From Methylophilus methylotrophus DSM 46235 = ATCC 53528 (GTDB lineage: Bacteria; Pseudomonadota; Gammaproteobacteria; Burkholderiales; Methylophilaceae): a stretch of 64,000 nucleotides of DNA. The notes beneath the pieces were generated by a model. It made no database searches, was not told the origin of the DNA, and was given only the letters and a program-made list of their open reading frames with translations. How positions within the stretch are numbered: the stretch's first letter is position 1; every line of letters starts with the position of its first letter. Both the position numbers and the translations under genes were made by a program. The DNA is taken from NCBI RefSeq assembly GCF_000378225.1, contig NZ_KB905145.1, positions 1 to 64,000 of the forward strand, given 5' to 3'. Of the stretch, positions 36,415-45,456 are shown in pieces.

Positions 36415-37326
36415 TTACCTCTTGCCCTCATAAGCATCAACAATCAAAGCTTTTGCCTTTTCTAAATCATCAAAGGTGGAAAGACTCAGCTCTAAATCAC
36501 CAGTTCCCCAATGTCCAATTTGGCTTGCATCCCTGGCATTCTCTGGTAGTAATGGGTAAGCCGAAGGATTCAGGTGCAAGAACAATAGCAGTTTGTTTTT
36601 TTGCAAAACCACTGTGGCAAAGTTTTTAATCCGCTTAAATGCTGAATAGAGCTTGAGTTCTTTCTTTTGAATATCATCGCCCAAAGAAAAAATGTACTCC
36701 TCTAAGGATGCCAATAACTGCAGTAATTCCGGTGACAGATCACCCAACCATTCAGCATAGGTTTTATCACCTGTTTTACCTGGTTTTGATTTATCTAAGG
36801 GTTTGACAGATTTTGTAGCGGCAGTAGTTGAATTCACCAATTCAAATAGCAATAAATCACCTTCAAACAAGCGGTAACGAATCAGCTGTATATCACGCTG
36901 CATTTGCTGCACTGCATGCGCATCGTATTTGGTGAAATCTGCTGCGATACAGATCAAGCGGGGTTGTGACCAATCAATAGTATCAGAGACATGCTGACCA
37001 TACTTTTTGAGCACCAACAGTTCAAATTCCGCTTTATGGTCCATTAACCAATCTAGATAAAACAACCCTTGGTTAATTACGTTTTCGCCACTAGAGCGTT
37101 TGTATTCCAAAATTACCGGGCTGCCATTTTCATCAATACCTAAACTATCAATGCGCCCAGCATGAACCTTTCCAGTATAGTATTCGCTCGCAAGAAATCG
37201 AACGCCTAGAATTTGCTCAAGATTGTTTTCAATTAATGTTTGAAGTCGTTTTTCTAAGTCGAATGAAGTGCTCTTTAACTCTACAGCTTTACCAGCTTGC
37301 AATTTATATAAATTAATTTCGCTCAT
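36415..37326 (-). CDS. PD-(D/E)XK-like (NucS/DUF91) and DUF5655 protein
   Basis: A 303-residue protein. Residues 1-180 resemble the NucS-like nuclease fold: LETLIENNLEQILG-type helix (QTLIENNLEQILGVRFL), then GRIDSLGIDENGSPVILEYKR with the candidate catalytic Asp (in RIDS) and E-x-K (LEYKR). The C-terminal 110 residues match DUF5655 (LEEYIFSLGDDIQKKELKLYSAFKRIKNFATVVLQKNKLLLFL). It overlaps the GIY-YIG gene by four bases (ATGA), so it is coupled to the system. It could be the DNA-cutting subunit or an accessory nuclease. Confidence 0.8.
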   Translation of the reverse strand: MSEINLYKLQAGKAVELKSTSFDLEKRLQTLIENNLEQILGVRFLASEYYTGKVHAGRIDSLGIDENGSPVILEYKRSSGENVINQGLFYLDWLMDHKAEFELLVLKKYGQHVSDTIDWSQPRLICIAADFTKYDAHAVQQMQRDIQLIRYRLFEGDLLLFELVNSTTAATKSVKPLDKSKPGKTGDKTYAEWLGDLSPELLQLLASLEEYIFSLGDDIQKKELKLYSAFKRIKNFATVVLQKNKLLLFLHLNPSAYPLLPENARDASQIGHWGTGDLELSLSTFDDLEKAKALIVDAYEGKR

Positions 37327-38543
37327 TTTGATTTCGATCCAAGCTCCAAGGAGTGAAGTTCCAATTTCGCCGTTTCTACGTCATATCTGTAGTTACTTAA
37401 AGTCCCATCTTTTATTTTTTCTACCATTTCATCAATGATAAAAAGTGGTACCAGAAACCATTCTCGAGGGTATATAGGATTCCCGAATCGATCCTTGATG
37501 TGAATTTCTAACCTGGCTGAATTTAAAAAACGATGTATCAAATTTTCCAGCTTAATTCTATTGATGTTATACAACTCATATGTAGCCACAACCTCAACAT
37601 CAGCCATTAAAAAGGTTGGATCTAACTTTGCATTAGCGATACGAGTTGTAATATTGCCCCCAGTTACTCCAATTTTATGCAGTACGCTTGATCGAGAAGC
37701 AATTTCCGGATGATCAGATTTGCTTCTAAGCACATAAATAGTGCCGCTTTCGATGTCATCTTCGTTGGTTATGGAGTCAAATAACGGCCCTGCATTGGGG
37801 TCAGAGACTCTGCGTCCAGCCTCATCTTTGTACAATGCTCTTTGCAGAGAACGTCGCAAAATATTACTTTCAGTTTGGTTATCATAAATAACACGGAGAC
37901 GAGCATCTGCCTCGCCATTCGGTGCTTTAATAGGCTCTCCACTTTCCGCAACATATGCCAACTGTCCATTCAGGATAAAAAACTCTCCCTGATTAATGCT
38001 GGCATCCTCTTTAAAAAGCATAGTTTTACGTACACCGGCCTTAATTTCAGCCTGCACTTGATCAAACAAAGACTTAAAGTGCTCAAAATCTTCACAATAT
38101 GAACGCTGAGCTACTTCTTCTGCAGCTTTTCTTTCAGCACGAGATTTCACATACTTAAGCTGCCTAATGTCATTGGCGGTAGGTTCAGAAACACCAAGTT
38201 CAGCAAGTAACGCATCATCATCTAAAGCATCCAAATCTGTATTAGTGACGTTTGGATTATTAGTAAACAACCCATGTTTGTCCATGCTTTCTAAAAGAGC
38301 TTTGCACTCTGCAGATGCCCGTATTTGATCCAATCTGACAGCATACAGACGTTCAAAAATATCGTTGCTTTCTCCGTGTTGAGGCAATCTTCCATTAATT
38401 TCAACAAACCGCTCAATTTCTTCAAAGCCAGCAATAATCCGCTCTTCACGAGGTGTGTGACTATTTTTCCCCTTAACCTCTACCTCTACACCCAATTCGG
38501 CGAGTAAAGCATCATCTTCATCCGTAAAATCAGACTTAGCCAC
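37323..38543 (-). CDS. GIY-YIG nuclease with repeated N-terminal motif
   Basis: A 406-residue protein. The C-terminal GIY-YIG domain of the T5orf172 type starts at GTIYVLRS and continues with HKIGVTG, an Arg in TTRIANA and a Glu in KLENLIHRF, the residues expected of this nuclease fold. The N-terminal half carries the peptide DDALLAELGV twice (residues 10-19 and 109-118) and an NGRLP segment like that near the helicase C-terminus. It overlaps the helicase gene by 8 bp upstream and the DUF5655 gene by 4 bp downstream. It is the likely cleavage subunit of the operon, by inference. Confidence 0.82.
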   Translation of the reverse strand: MAKSDFTDEDDALLAELGVEVEVKGKNSHTPREERIIAGFEEIERFVEINGRLPQHGESNDIFERLYAVRLDQIRASAECKALLESMDKHGLFTNNPNVTNTDLDALDDDALLAELGVSEPTANDIRQLKYVKSRAERKAAEEVAQRSYCEDFEHFKSLFDQVQAEIKAGVRKTMLFKEDASINQGEFFILNGQLAYVAESGEPIKAPNGEADARLRVIYDNQTESNILRRSLQRALYKDEAGRRVSDPNAGPLFDSITNEDDIESGTIYVLRSKSDHPEIASRSSVLHKIGVTGGNITTRIANAKLDPTFLMADVEVVATYELYNINRIKLENLIHRFLNSARLEIHIKDRFGNPIYPREWFLVPLFIIDEMVEKIKDGTLSNYRYDVETAKLELHSLELGSKSK

Positions 38544-40737
38544 GACCTGCCTCTGCTTTCATTCGCGCGAGGTAAGCCACACCTTCGGCCATTTTCTTTT
38601 CCCAAGGATCAGCAGCGGTAAGTGAAGGCAAACGCCCATGTTCATTTTTAAAAGTAACAGCTCGCCTTGCCAAATCACGCGCCTCTTCAGCTGACATAGT
38701 TAATTTTTTACCGGTAATAATTGCCTGTACCTGTTTCAAACTTTCCTCGGTCATCGCTTTAGATAAAATGGCATACGCCTCACTAAACGGATTAATACGA
38801 TCAATTAAATCAATATCTAAATCCGTTACATCGGTTACATACCTTCTCACCCCTTGAATAAACGCTGTACTACCTAGACGCCCATTTTCAGTGGCATCTG
38901 GATGCTCATTGATGAATTGTTTAGCTTGTTGAGTCATATTCATCGCAGCAATCGCATGTTGGCGAACAGCCTCTTGATCGCCATCATCCAACTCGGGATA
39001 TCTATCACGCACGATTTTACCCATGCGGATTTGTGTTAATTCTTCAGGAATGATTTCATCATCAAACAAACCACGTTCAATGCTGGTTTTGTCTTGAACA
39101 AAAGCTGTAATTACCTCGTTCAAATCTTCCTGACAAATTCGTTTTGCATCTTTGCTTTTTGGTTCAACCAACCCTTTTATCTCAATATGAAACTGGCCTG
39201 TATTTTCATTAAAGCCCACGTTGTTGCCGCCAGGTTGATAACCATTTTCACCATAATCAAAACCTTCCATCGGCGCGGCTTGTGGATTTTTAGGAGTGAA
39301 GTTGAATTTGGGCGTTAATACTTGCTCCATTAGCAAACTTGCAGCAATTGCTTTGAGAGTATCGTTGACTGCGTCGGTTACCTTATCCTGCGAAGCATCT
39401 GGTTCTGCTATTAAGTTGGTAAATCGTGAGTGTGTTTTACCTTTTGCGTCACGTGTTGCACGACCAATAATCTGAATAATTTCAGTCAAGCTTGAACGAT
39501 AACCAATTGTTAATGCATGCTCGCACCATATCCAGTCAAAACCTTCTTTTGCCATACCTAAGGCAATAATCACATCTACATGGTCACGATTGTTCTTCTG
39601 GGTAGGGTCTTTTAATGCTGTAAGCACTTTGGCATGCCTGTCAGGGCCATCATCCACCAAATCCGCTACTTTTAAAGTGCGATTATCCGCGGTCACTACA
39701 ATATCAAATCCTGTTAAAGGGTCTTTGCCTTTCCACTCTCCCATGACACCCAGAATTTCGCTTACTTCTGTAGTTTTCCCTCGCTGGGTACTTTCACGAG
39801 AGTTTACGTTAGGGATATGAATAATCGTCTTAAGTCTTGTGTCCAATACCTCACTAATTTCATCAATATAGGAGCCTGAATAAAAGTAATACCCTAAATC
39901 TAGGGTTTTAAGATACTCATATCCGTTTAACTGCTCATAATAAGTGTAGGTGACTGTTTCAAACTTACCCTCATCCTGTGGAGATAACACCGCTTCGGCA
40001 TCTCCTCGAAAATAAGAGCCCGTCATTGCCACAATATGAACTCTATCTCGCTTAATAAACTCGCCCAGATGCAACCCTAGCTTGTTATCTGGGTTAGCAC
40101 TTACATGGTGAAACTCATCCACAGCAATTAAGCAATCATCAAACAGTTCAACTCCAAATTTATCTACTGCGAATCGAAATGTAGCATGTGTACACACCAG
40201 GGTTTTGTCGTAACTTTCTAAAAATGCCTTTACAGAATTAACCTTGCCACCATCTTCGCCAGGTGAGTTACATAAATTCCATTTTGGTTGTACTACCCAG
40301 TCCCAGTAAAACCCATATTCTGTTAAAGGCTCATTGTTGAAGCTGGCTCCGATAGACTTTTCCGGGACTACAATAATCGCCTTTTTAATGCCTTGATTGT
40401 TTAACTTATCAAGTGCAATAAACATTAACGCTCTGCTCTTACCGGAGGCCGGGGGAGATTTAATCAGTAAATATTGTTCCCCACGTTTTTCGTATGCTCG
40501 CTCCTGCATGACGCGCATACCTAACTCATTGGCTTTAGTGGATTTTCCATTAGATGAATAATTGACTGAAACAGACGGAATTGCCCTGAAAGCATCTTTT
40601 ACTGATGCAACGACATCCTCTCCTGGTTTACCTAGGATAGCTCTTTTAAAAAACTCATCTCCAAGTTCATCGATATCGGACATATCAATTCCACTCATTT
40701 GCCTAATCTCAATTAATCGTTTTTTTGATGTGGGCAT
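38536..40737 (-). CDS. superfamily 2 helicase with BrnA-like N-terminus
   Basis: A 733-residue DEAD/DEAH-type helicase. Walker A is the unusual SPPASGKS (residues 94-101), the DExH box is AVDEFHHV (about 205-212) and motif VI is in IQIIGRATRDAKG. Residues 14-46 (SGIDMSDIDELGDEFFKRA, then ILGKPGE) closely resemble the conserved core of BrnA antitoxins, which read like DIDYSDIPELDDEFFKNA. The gene starts inside the brnT 3' end (29-bp overlap), exactly where brnA normally starts. C-terminal HGRLP motif. It probably supplies DNA translocation to the methyltransferase/nuclease operon. Confidence 0.85.
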   Translation of the reverse strand: MPTSKKRLIEIRQMSGIDMSDIDELGDEFFKRAILGKPGEDVVASVKDAFRAIPSVSVNYSSNGKSTKANELGMRVMQERAYEKRGEQYLLIKSPPASGKSRALMFIALDKLNNQGIKKAIIVVPEKSIGASFNNEPLTEYGFYWDWVVQPKWNLCNSPGEDGGKVNSVKAFLESYDKTLVCTHATFRFAVDKFGVELFDDCLIAVDEFHHVSANPDNKLGLHLGEFIKRDRVHIVAMTGSYFRGDAEAVLSPQDEGKFETVTYTYYEQLNGYEYLKTLDLGYYFYSGSYIDEISEVLDTRLKTIIHIPNVNSRESTQRGKTTEVSEILGVMGEWKGKDPLTGFDIVVTADNRTLKVADLVDDGPDRHAKVLTALKDPTQKNNRDHVDVIIALGMAKEGFDWIWCEHALTIGYRSSLTEIIQIIGRATRDAKGKTHSRFTNLIAEPDASQDKVTDAVNDTLKAIAASLLMEQVLTPKFNFTPKNPQAAPMEGFDYGENGYQPGGNNVGFNENTGQFHIEIKGLVEPKSKDAKRICQEDLNEVITAFVQDKTSIERGLFDDEIIPEELTQIRMGKIVRDRYPELDDGDQEAVRQHAIAAMNMTQQAKQFINEHPDATENGRLGSTAFIQGVRRYVTDVTDLDIDLIDRINPFSEAYAILSKAMTEESLKQVQAIITGKKLTMSAEEARDLARRAVTFKNEHGRLPSLTAADPWEKKMAEGVAYLARMKAEAGRG

Positions 40738-41011
40738 AATATGCTTCTCTTTCTTTTTGACTGGCTTTCCTTACACTAATGACGCGTATATTTCCTTTAC
40801 GCTCTGTCCATACTAAAACTGCAGTACTTTGATCATCTAATGCGCCAATTGTTACAAATCGTCGTTCTTTAATCTCTTGATTATGCTTACTTTCAGCAGT
40901 TAAGGTAAGACCATCAAAAATTCTACAACCTTCTGTAAATCGCAAACCATGTTTAACCAAGTTGGATCTTGCCTTTGTTTTGTCACACTCAAATTTATTT
41001 ACAGATACCAT
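40709..41011 (-). CDS. brnT: BrnT-family RNase toxin
   Basis: A 100-residue protein of the BrnT family, RelE-like ribonuclease toxins normally paired with a downstream brnA antitoxin that also represses the operon. Conserved features are FECDKTKARSNLVKHGLRF, the ERRFVTIG segment, and RVISVRKASQKEREAYY at the C-terminus. Length is typical (about 90-100). No free-standing brnA follows: the next gene is a helicase with a BrnA-like N-terminus. It starts 15 bp after the methyltransferase stop codon, so it is embedded in that operon. Confidence 0.85.
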   Translation of the reverse strand: MVSVNKFECDKTKARSNLVKHGLRFTEGCRIFDGLTLTAESKHNQEIKERRFVTIGALDDQSTAVLVWTERKGNIRVISVRKASQKEREAYYAHIKKTIN

Positions 41012-41026
41012 CTAGATATATCCTTA

Positions 41027-43762
41027 TTATTTTTTCATTTTTGTGTACAGCTCAAAAAGCTTTTCTAGTCGCTCAGTGTCGTTTTTAAAACGGCGGCCGA
41101 TGTAGATGCGTTCTAGCACTTCGTCGTTACGGTCGTGGGCGCGGCGTAGGTTTTCGGGCATGTTGTCGGGGTCGTACAAATCGGCAATGGTGGCGGGGAA
41201 ATGCGCTTCTCTTGCCAGCAGAATATCCTCAGCGCAACGAGTGAGGTCTTGTTTGTTTTTTTCGGTGAGTTTGGGGACGGGGAAGGTGTTCCAGCCCATC
41301 TTATTTGAGTAACTGAATCGTGTTTCTAATTTACCGCATACTGTAGAAATCCAGACAAGATGAAGCCTTGACGCTATTACTGCCAGACAAAATATCGGTG
41401 CGTCGTACATTGCATAAGATAAATTTGTTATGGTCGTCTTGTTATCAAGTAATGCTACCGGCAAATACTCACGACTCTCTGAACTACGAATTGGAACAGC
41501 GATTGAACATTTCTTGCCAATGTTCATTTCACAAAACTGGTGAGGTCTAGCGGCCATAGCAACAGTGCCTTTGCGGGCACTTTGAAGTCTCCACGATTTT
41601 ACACTTTTGACGCGCTCATTAATGCAATCAATCGTCAATGCATCATTAAGATTTTGATCTTCAATCCATATGCAATATCTCTCTAAACCGTTAATTACTT
41701 CATTTGAACCAACGACTTTACGAATAAATTTATCTTTTACTTCATGATTTAACTGCATCGCACTTAACTCTTCAGAAGTGAGAAATAAATAGCCTCCTTC
41801 GTAAGGCTGATTCCCAAGAACCATTTCTGGCAGACCGCTAATTGATTTGGAAACTTTATCTACAATAACATCTTTGGAAGGTACCAAGTAGGCATTGATA
41901 AAATCTACAACCCTGATTTCTTGGTCACTGTAAATAGCTCTCTTACCGTTAATCTCGGCAGATATTCCTACGATAATTACAGTAACTCCAGCATTGTTTG
42001 ATGCTAAATTTGCCCATTTGAATGATGTATGAGCAAAAGATATTTTAAGTCCAAGCCTAAATATCATGTTCCATAAGACAGGTACTTGATTGCCTTGGCA
42101 AATCGAATTAGTTGCCACAAAAGCCGCGCCTGCTTTTGTCCTAAGGCAAAATAAAGCCGCTTTAAGGTACCAACCAGCTACATAGTCCAATACTTTCCAA
42201 CTGTCCGAGTGTTTTTCAAATACAGTTTCTAAATCATTCTTTTGTTCTAAGGATTGATTTTTTGTACCTTTATATGGTGGATTTCCACAAATATAAGTTT
42301 CCCCACCCTCATTCTCAAAATCAATTTCCGCTTGGTCTAGCGACGAACTAAACAAGTCATCAGCAACAAGTTTTACCCCTGTGCCAGTAGGTGGGCAAAT
42401 CGTTAGCCAATCTAGCCTAAGCGCATTTCCGCAAGTAATCCAGTTTTGCGAATCCAGTGGCAGAAAGGCCTGCAAGGCTTCTTTCTGACCTATATAGACG
42501 ACATCGCATTGATACTCAGCAATAATCAATGCCAGCCGAGCGATTTCTGCGGAAAAATCTCTTAGCTCTATGCCTCTAAAATTGGTGAGTGGGATTTCTG
42601 TTTTGAGGTGTAACTCGCCACGGCGTTTGTTAATTTCCGCCTCTATCTCCCGCATTTGTTTGTAGGCAATCACCAAAAAGTTACCACTGCCACAGGCTGG
42701 GTCAAACACGCGGATATGCGCCATGCGTTTGCGCAGGTTGATTAATTTTCTGGGGTTATCGCCTGCGGCTTCTAATTCATTTCTCAGGTCGTCTAAAAAC
42801 AGCGGGTTGAGCACTTTGAGTATATTGGGCACGCTAGTGTAGTGCATGCCGAGTGCGCCGCGTTCTTCGTCATCGGCCACCGCTTGAATCATGCTACCGA
42901 AAATATCGGGGTTGATTTTGGTCCAATCCAAACTGCCGACATGCAGTAAATAGCTACGGGCGATTTTGGTGAATTTGGGTGTTTCGGTGCTATCGCTAAA
43001 CAGGCCACCGTTTACATAAGGAAAAGCATCCGCCCAAGGTCTAAAGTTACTTGTTGCACGCGCATGGATTGGCGTGTTCATGGCTCTAAAAATCTCGCGA
43101 ATCACCCAATCAATATCTGAGGCGTCTTTTGCGCTCATTTGCTCGATGGTGGCGGTGAACAGGTTGTTGCCGTTGAAGATATCAGTGTCTTCTGCAAAAA
43201 AACAAAAGATTAAGCGCGCCATAAAGTGGTTCATGTCATGGCGACGCTCAGCAGTGCTCCAATCGGGATTGTTTTTGAGTAGCTCCACATATAGCCGATT
43301 TAAACGGCTGGTGGCGCGTATATCAAACGAGCTTTCGCGGATTTGCTTGACGGTGGAAATGCCTGCAAGGGCGAGAAAAAACCCAAAATGGTTGGGAAAG
43401 TCGGCATAACGGCAAGCCAATGTTTCACCTGTGGTGAGGTCTTCGGCTTCAAAGTCTGTGCCATCCGTGGCTAAGATAAATTTTGCTTTAAACTTTTCAG
43501 TGGCTGGGCTGATGCGAAGTTTATCCAATGTGGCATTCGTTTCACCACTGCTACATACTGCTATGTGGATATTGTTTCGTTGAAGAACTCCAAATGTTGT
43601 TTCGCCAACAAGATCTGATTTGTTCTCTCCGCCTGTTTTGAGGCGCTTAATAGTAGTTTCTTTATTACCAAACGACTCTAAAAAAGCATATGGGAATTCC
43701 GCTGCATCAAACGGCTGCTCCGCGAGCTTACTAACAGCTTCTTCAATTTCTACTGCGTTCAA
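41027..43762 (-). CDS. N6-adenine DNA methyltransferase (MmeI/YeeA-like), nuclease motif lacking
   Basis: A 911-residue class I SAM-dependent DNA methyltransferase. Motif I is DPACGSGNF (residues 354-362) and motif IV is NPPY (494-497), giving an amino-methylating gamma-type enzyme. A large C-terminal region (about 600-870) is the presumed target recognition domain. The first 130 residues align in order with the MmeI-type nuclease domain, but I see no D-x(n)-ExK: the equivalent strand reads NNIHIAVCSSGE. So cleavage is probably delegated to another subunit. It is the first gene of the operon, with a 125-bp gap before the LysR remnant. Confidence 0.87.
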   Translation of the reverse strand: MNAVEIEEAVSKLAEQPFDAAEFPYAFLESFGNKETTIKRLKTGGENKSDLVGETTFGVLQRNNIHIAVCSSGETNATLDKLRISPATEKFKAKFILATDGTDFEAEDLTTGETLACRYADFPNHFGFFLALAGISTVKQIRESSFDIRATSRLNRLYVELLKNNPDWSTAERRHDMNHFMARLIFCFFAEDTDIFNGNNLFTATIEQMSAKDASDIDWVIREIFRAMNTPIHARATSNFRPWADAFPYVNGGLFSDSTETPKFTKIARSYLLHVGSLDWTKINPDIFGSMIQAVADDEERGALGMHYTSVPNILKVLNPLFLDDLRNELEAAGDNPRKLINLRKRMAHIRVFDPACGSGNFLVIAYKQMREIEAEINKRRGELHLKTEIPLTNFRGIELRDFSAEIARLALIIAEYQCDVVYIGQKEALQAFLPLDSQNWITCGNALRLDWLTICPPTGTGVKLVADDLFSSSLDQAEIDFENEGGETYICGNPPYKGTKNQSLEQKNDLETVFEKHSDSWKVLDYVAGWYLKAALFCLRTKAGAAFVATNSICQGNQVPVLWNMIFRLGLKISFAHTSFKWANLASNNAGVTVIIVGISAEINGKRAIYSDQEIRVVDFINAYLVPSKDVIVDKVSKSISGLPEMVLGNQPYEGGYLFLTSEELSAMQLNHEVKDKFIRKVVGSNEVINGLERYCIWIEDQNLNDALTIDCINERVKSVKSWRLQSARKGTVAMAARPHQFCEMNIGKKCSIAVPIRSSESREYLPVALLDNKTTITNLSYAMYDAPIFCLAVIASRLHLVWISTVCGKLETRFSYSNKMGWNTFPVPKLTEKNKQDLTRCAEDILLAREAHFPATIADLYDPDNMPENLRRAHDRNDEVLERIYIGRRFKNDTERLEKLFELYTKMKK

Positions 43763-43887
43763 GATTATTAATCCGACAAATTTTGTGATATTTATAAAGG
43801 TGTGATTTTATGCGGTATAAGATTTAATAACAAAAAAATTACTCCGAATACATCGCCCTGTATTCATTACTACAAAACATTCATCAC

Positions 43888-44330
43888 TTAACCAGCTTTT
43901 TGCAACAAGCTACATTCCGCAAACAACTCCGCCACCCATTCAATAAACGCCCTTACTTTCGATGATAAATGCCTGTTTTGCGGATACAGCGCATTAATCG
44001 GCAAACTCCCTACCCCATAATCTTCCAGTACTTTTTCTAACTTACCCTCAGTTAAATAGCCTTGCACCATAAACGTAGGCAGTTGGCAGATGCCTATGCC
44101 TGCCAGCGCGGCGGCGACAATGGCGTCACCGTTATTAATGGCGAGTTTGCGTATAGTGGGGATTTCTTGTTCTGCGCCATCTTGCTGAAGGATGAAGTTG
44201 CGCACTTTGCCGGTTTTGGATGAAAAAAGTGTACGGCCTGGTGGCGTTGCAGGTCTTCCGAGAGGTGTGGGGGTGCCGTAGGTTTTAAATAATCTGGCGA
44301 GGCGACGACCAGATTTCACGCATTATTTGT
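43888..44330 (-). pseudogene. truncated and frameshifted LysR-family regulator gene
   Basis: The open part encodes only the C-terminal half of a LysR effector domain (IPTIRKLAINNGDAIVAAALAGIGICQLPTFMV and the typical ending). Just upstream the -1/+1 frame reads LVVASPDYLK, the normal LysR segment before KTYGTP, so a frameshift separates the two. The DNA-binding N-terminus is missing altogether. It marks a deletion or insertion boundary between the accessory operon and the cytochrome gene. Confidence 0.8.
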
Positions 44331-44361
44331 CGGCTGTTTAAACAACCTTAAGCCACTGGGA

Positions 44362-44856
44362 CTATACAGATAAGCCCTTAATTCGGGCAAGGCATCCCCA
44401 GGCTACCAGCTTATCGTCAGCAAAATGAGAGATGAGTTTTTGTCCATCCTTGCCGCCATTACGCTTGGGGTCTTTGAGGACCATGCATAACTCTCTGGGC
44501 GAGAGGTCTATAAACACCATTTTGTTTTCCGGAGGTGGCAGCTGCCAATGCGGTGCACCTGGCGGAGCGTGGTCACCCATCACGGGTGGCGAATTTTTCT
44601 GCTGGTGGCAAGAGGTGCATTCCATGGCGGGCATGCCTATGCCGGCACGGCCACGCTTCACCAGCATGGCATGTGGTTTGCCTTCGTCGAATTGTAATGG
44701 CTGGTCACCGGGGATATGGCAGTTTTGGCAACGGGGGTGCTGCGGCACGGAGCGGATGGGTTCAAACAATTGCTGCGGTTCTGTAGCGAGCGCGAGCCCC
44801 GCCTGCCAACCCACGAGGGCTATCAGCCAATATTTGATTTGCTTGAGATATTTCAT
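44362..44856 (-). CDS. periplasmic dihaem cytochrome c
   Basis: A 164-residue exported protein. I chose the ATG at 44856, which has GGGAG eight bases upstream and begins a clean signal peptide (MKYLKQIKYWLIALVGWQAGLALA). Two CxxCH haem-binding motifs are present, CQNCH and CTSCH, and several Met and His residues could be axial ligands. I recall similar proteins near isoquinoline 1-oxidoreductase or aldehyde oxidoreductase genes, where they accept electrons, but no such gene is in this window. The upstream LysR remnant may be its lost regulator. Confidence 0.82.
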   Translation of the reverse strand: MKYLKQIKYWLIALVGWQAGLALATEPQQLFEPIRSVPQHPRCQNCHIPGDQPLQFDEGKPHAMLVKRGRAGIGMPAMECTSCHQQKNSPPVMGDHAPPGAPHWQLPPPENKMVFIDLSPRELCMVLKDPKRNGGKDGQKLISHFADDKLVAWGCLARIKGLSV

Positions 44857-44931
44857 GCTGTCATCTCCCGGCAATTTAAAAGCGGATACCTTAGTGGGTT
44901 ACCTGCGCTAGATCCCTAGGTGAAGGGCAAA

Positions 44932-45324
44932 TCAGGTAAACGAGAGCTCGCCCCAGATGGAGGTATCTGTGGCGACCACAGGCTCATCAAAGTCATTTTG
45001 GTGAGCGCGGACGATTTCACCTTCTACAGACATTGTTAATTCAAACTTACTGACCCCTGGCAAGGTGCGGAACGGCCCAGAGGGGTCGAATGAGCGGTAA
45101 TTGAGGCTAATGAATGTGGCGGGTGCGATAAACAGATCAAACCGCTGTGCGTAAGCAAAGGCCGTAGAGACATCGCGTTGGGTGAAGCCAAAGGCCAAAG
45201 CGTCACGGCTGACGGTAGACCAATGCTGCTCGGTACACGCCAGGTCTATGGAAAACCTTAATACATCAAAAATCTGATCTGCATATTCATTTGGAGGCAA
45301 CATGGAAGGCAACCTGTGATTCAC
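44932..45324 (-). CDS. conserved hypothetical protein
   Basis: An open frame of 130 codons with a GTG start at 45324, or 123 from the ATG at 45303 (AGG nine bases upstream); the start is unresolved. No signal peptide or membrane helix. The sequence looks like a folded soluble domain (FDVLRFSIDLACTEQHWSTV, FAYAQRFDLFIAPATFISLNY). I do not recognise the family. It lies 57 bp upstream of the cytochrome c gene on the same strand and is divergent from the Kef antiporter. Confidence 0.55.
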   Translation of the reverse strand: MNHRLPSMLPPNEYADQIFDVLRFSIDLACTEQHWSTVSRDALAFGFTQRDVSTAFAYAQRFDLFIAPATFISLNYRSFDPSGPFRTLPGVSKFELTMSVEGEIVRAHQNDFDEPVVATDTSIWGELSFT

Positions 45325-45456
45325 GTTATTGTTGGAGGGTTAATTAAAGCGTTAACGCAGTGTAGGAGGAATTACCCACCTACAACACGGGTAAAACTCT
45401 GATTTTCTTGTCAGATTCATCCGGCAAACGGCTGTTAATCATGGTTACATGCCGCC

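Noticed and set aside
38536-40737. A separate, free-standing brnA gene hidden near brnT
   Set aside because: Neither the 15-bp gap upstream nor any other frame downstream encodes an antitoxin-like protein. The only BrnA-like sequence is the helicase N-terminus.
44535-44919. Overlapping plus-strand frames opposite the dihaem cytochrome
   Set aside because: They are shadows of the cytochrome gene, which has clear haem motifs and a signal peptide.
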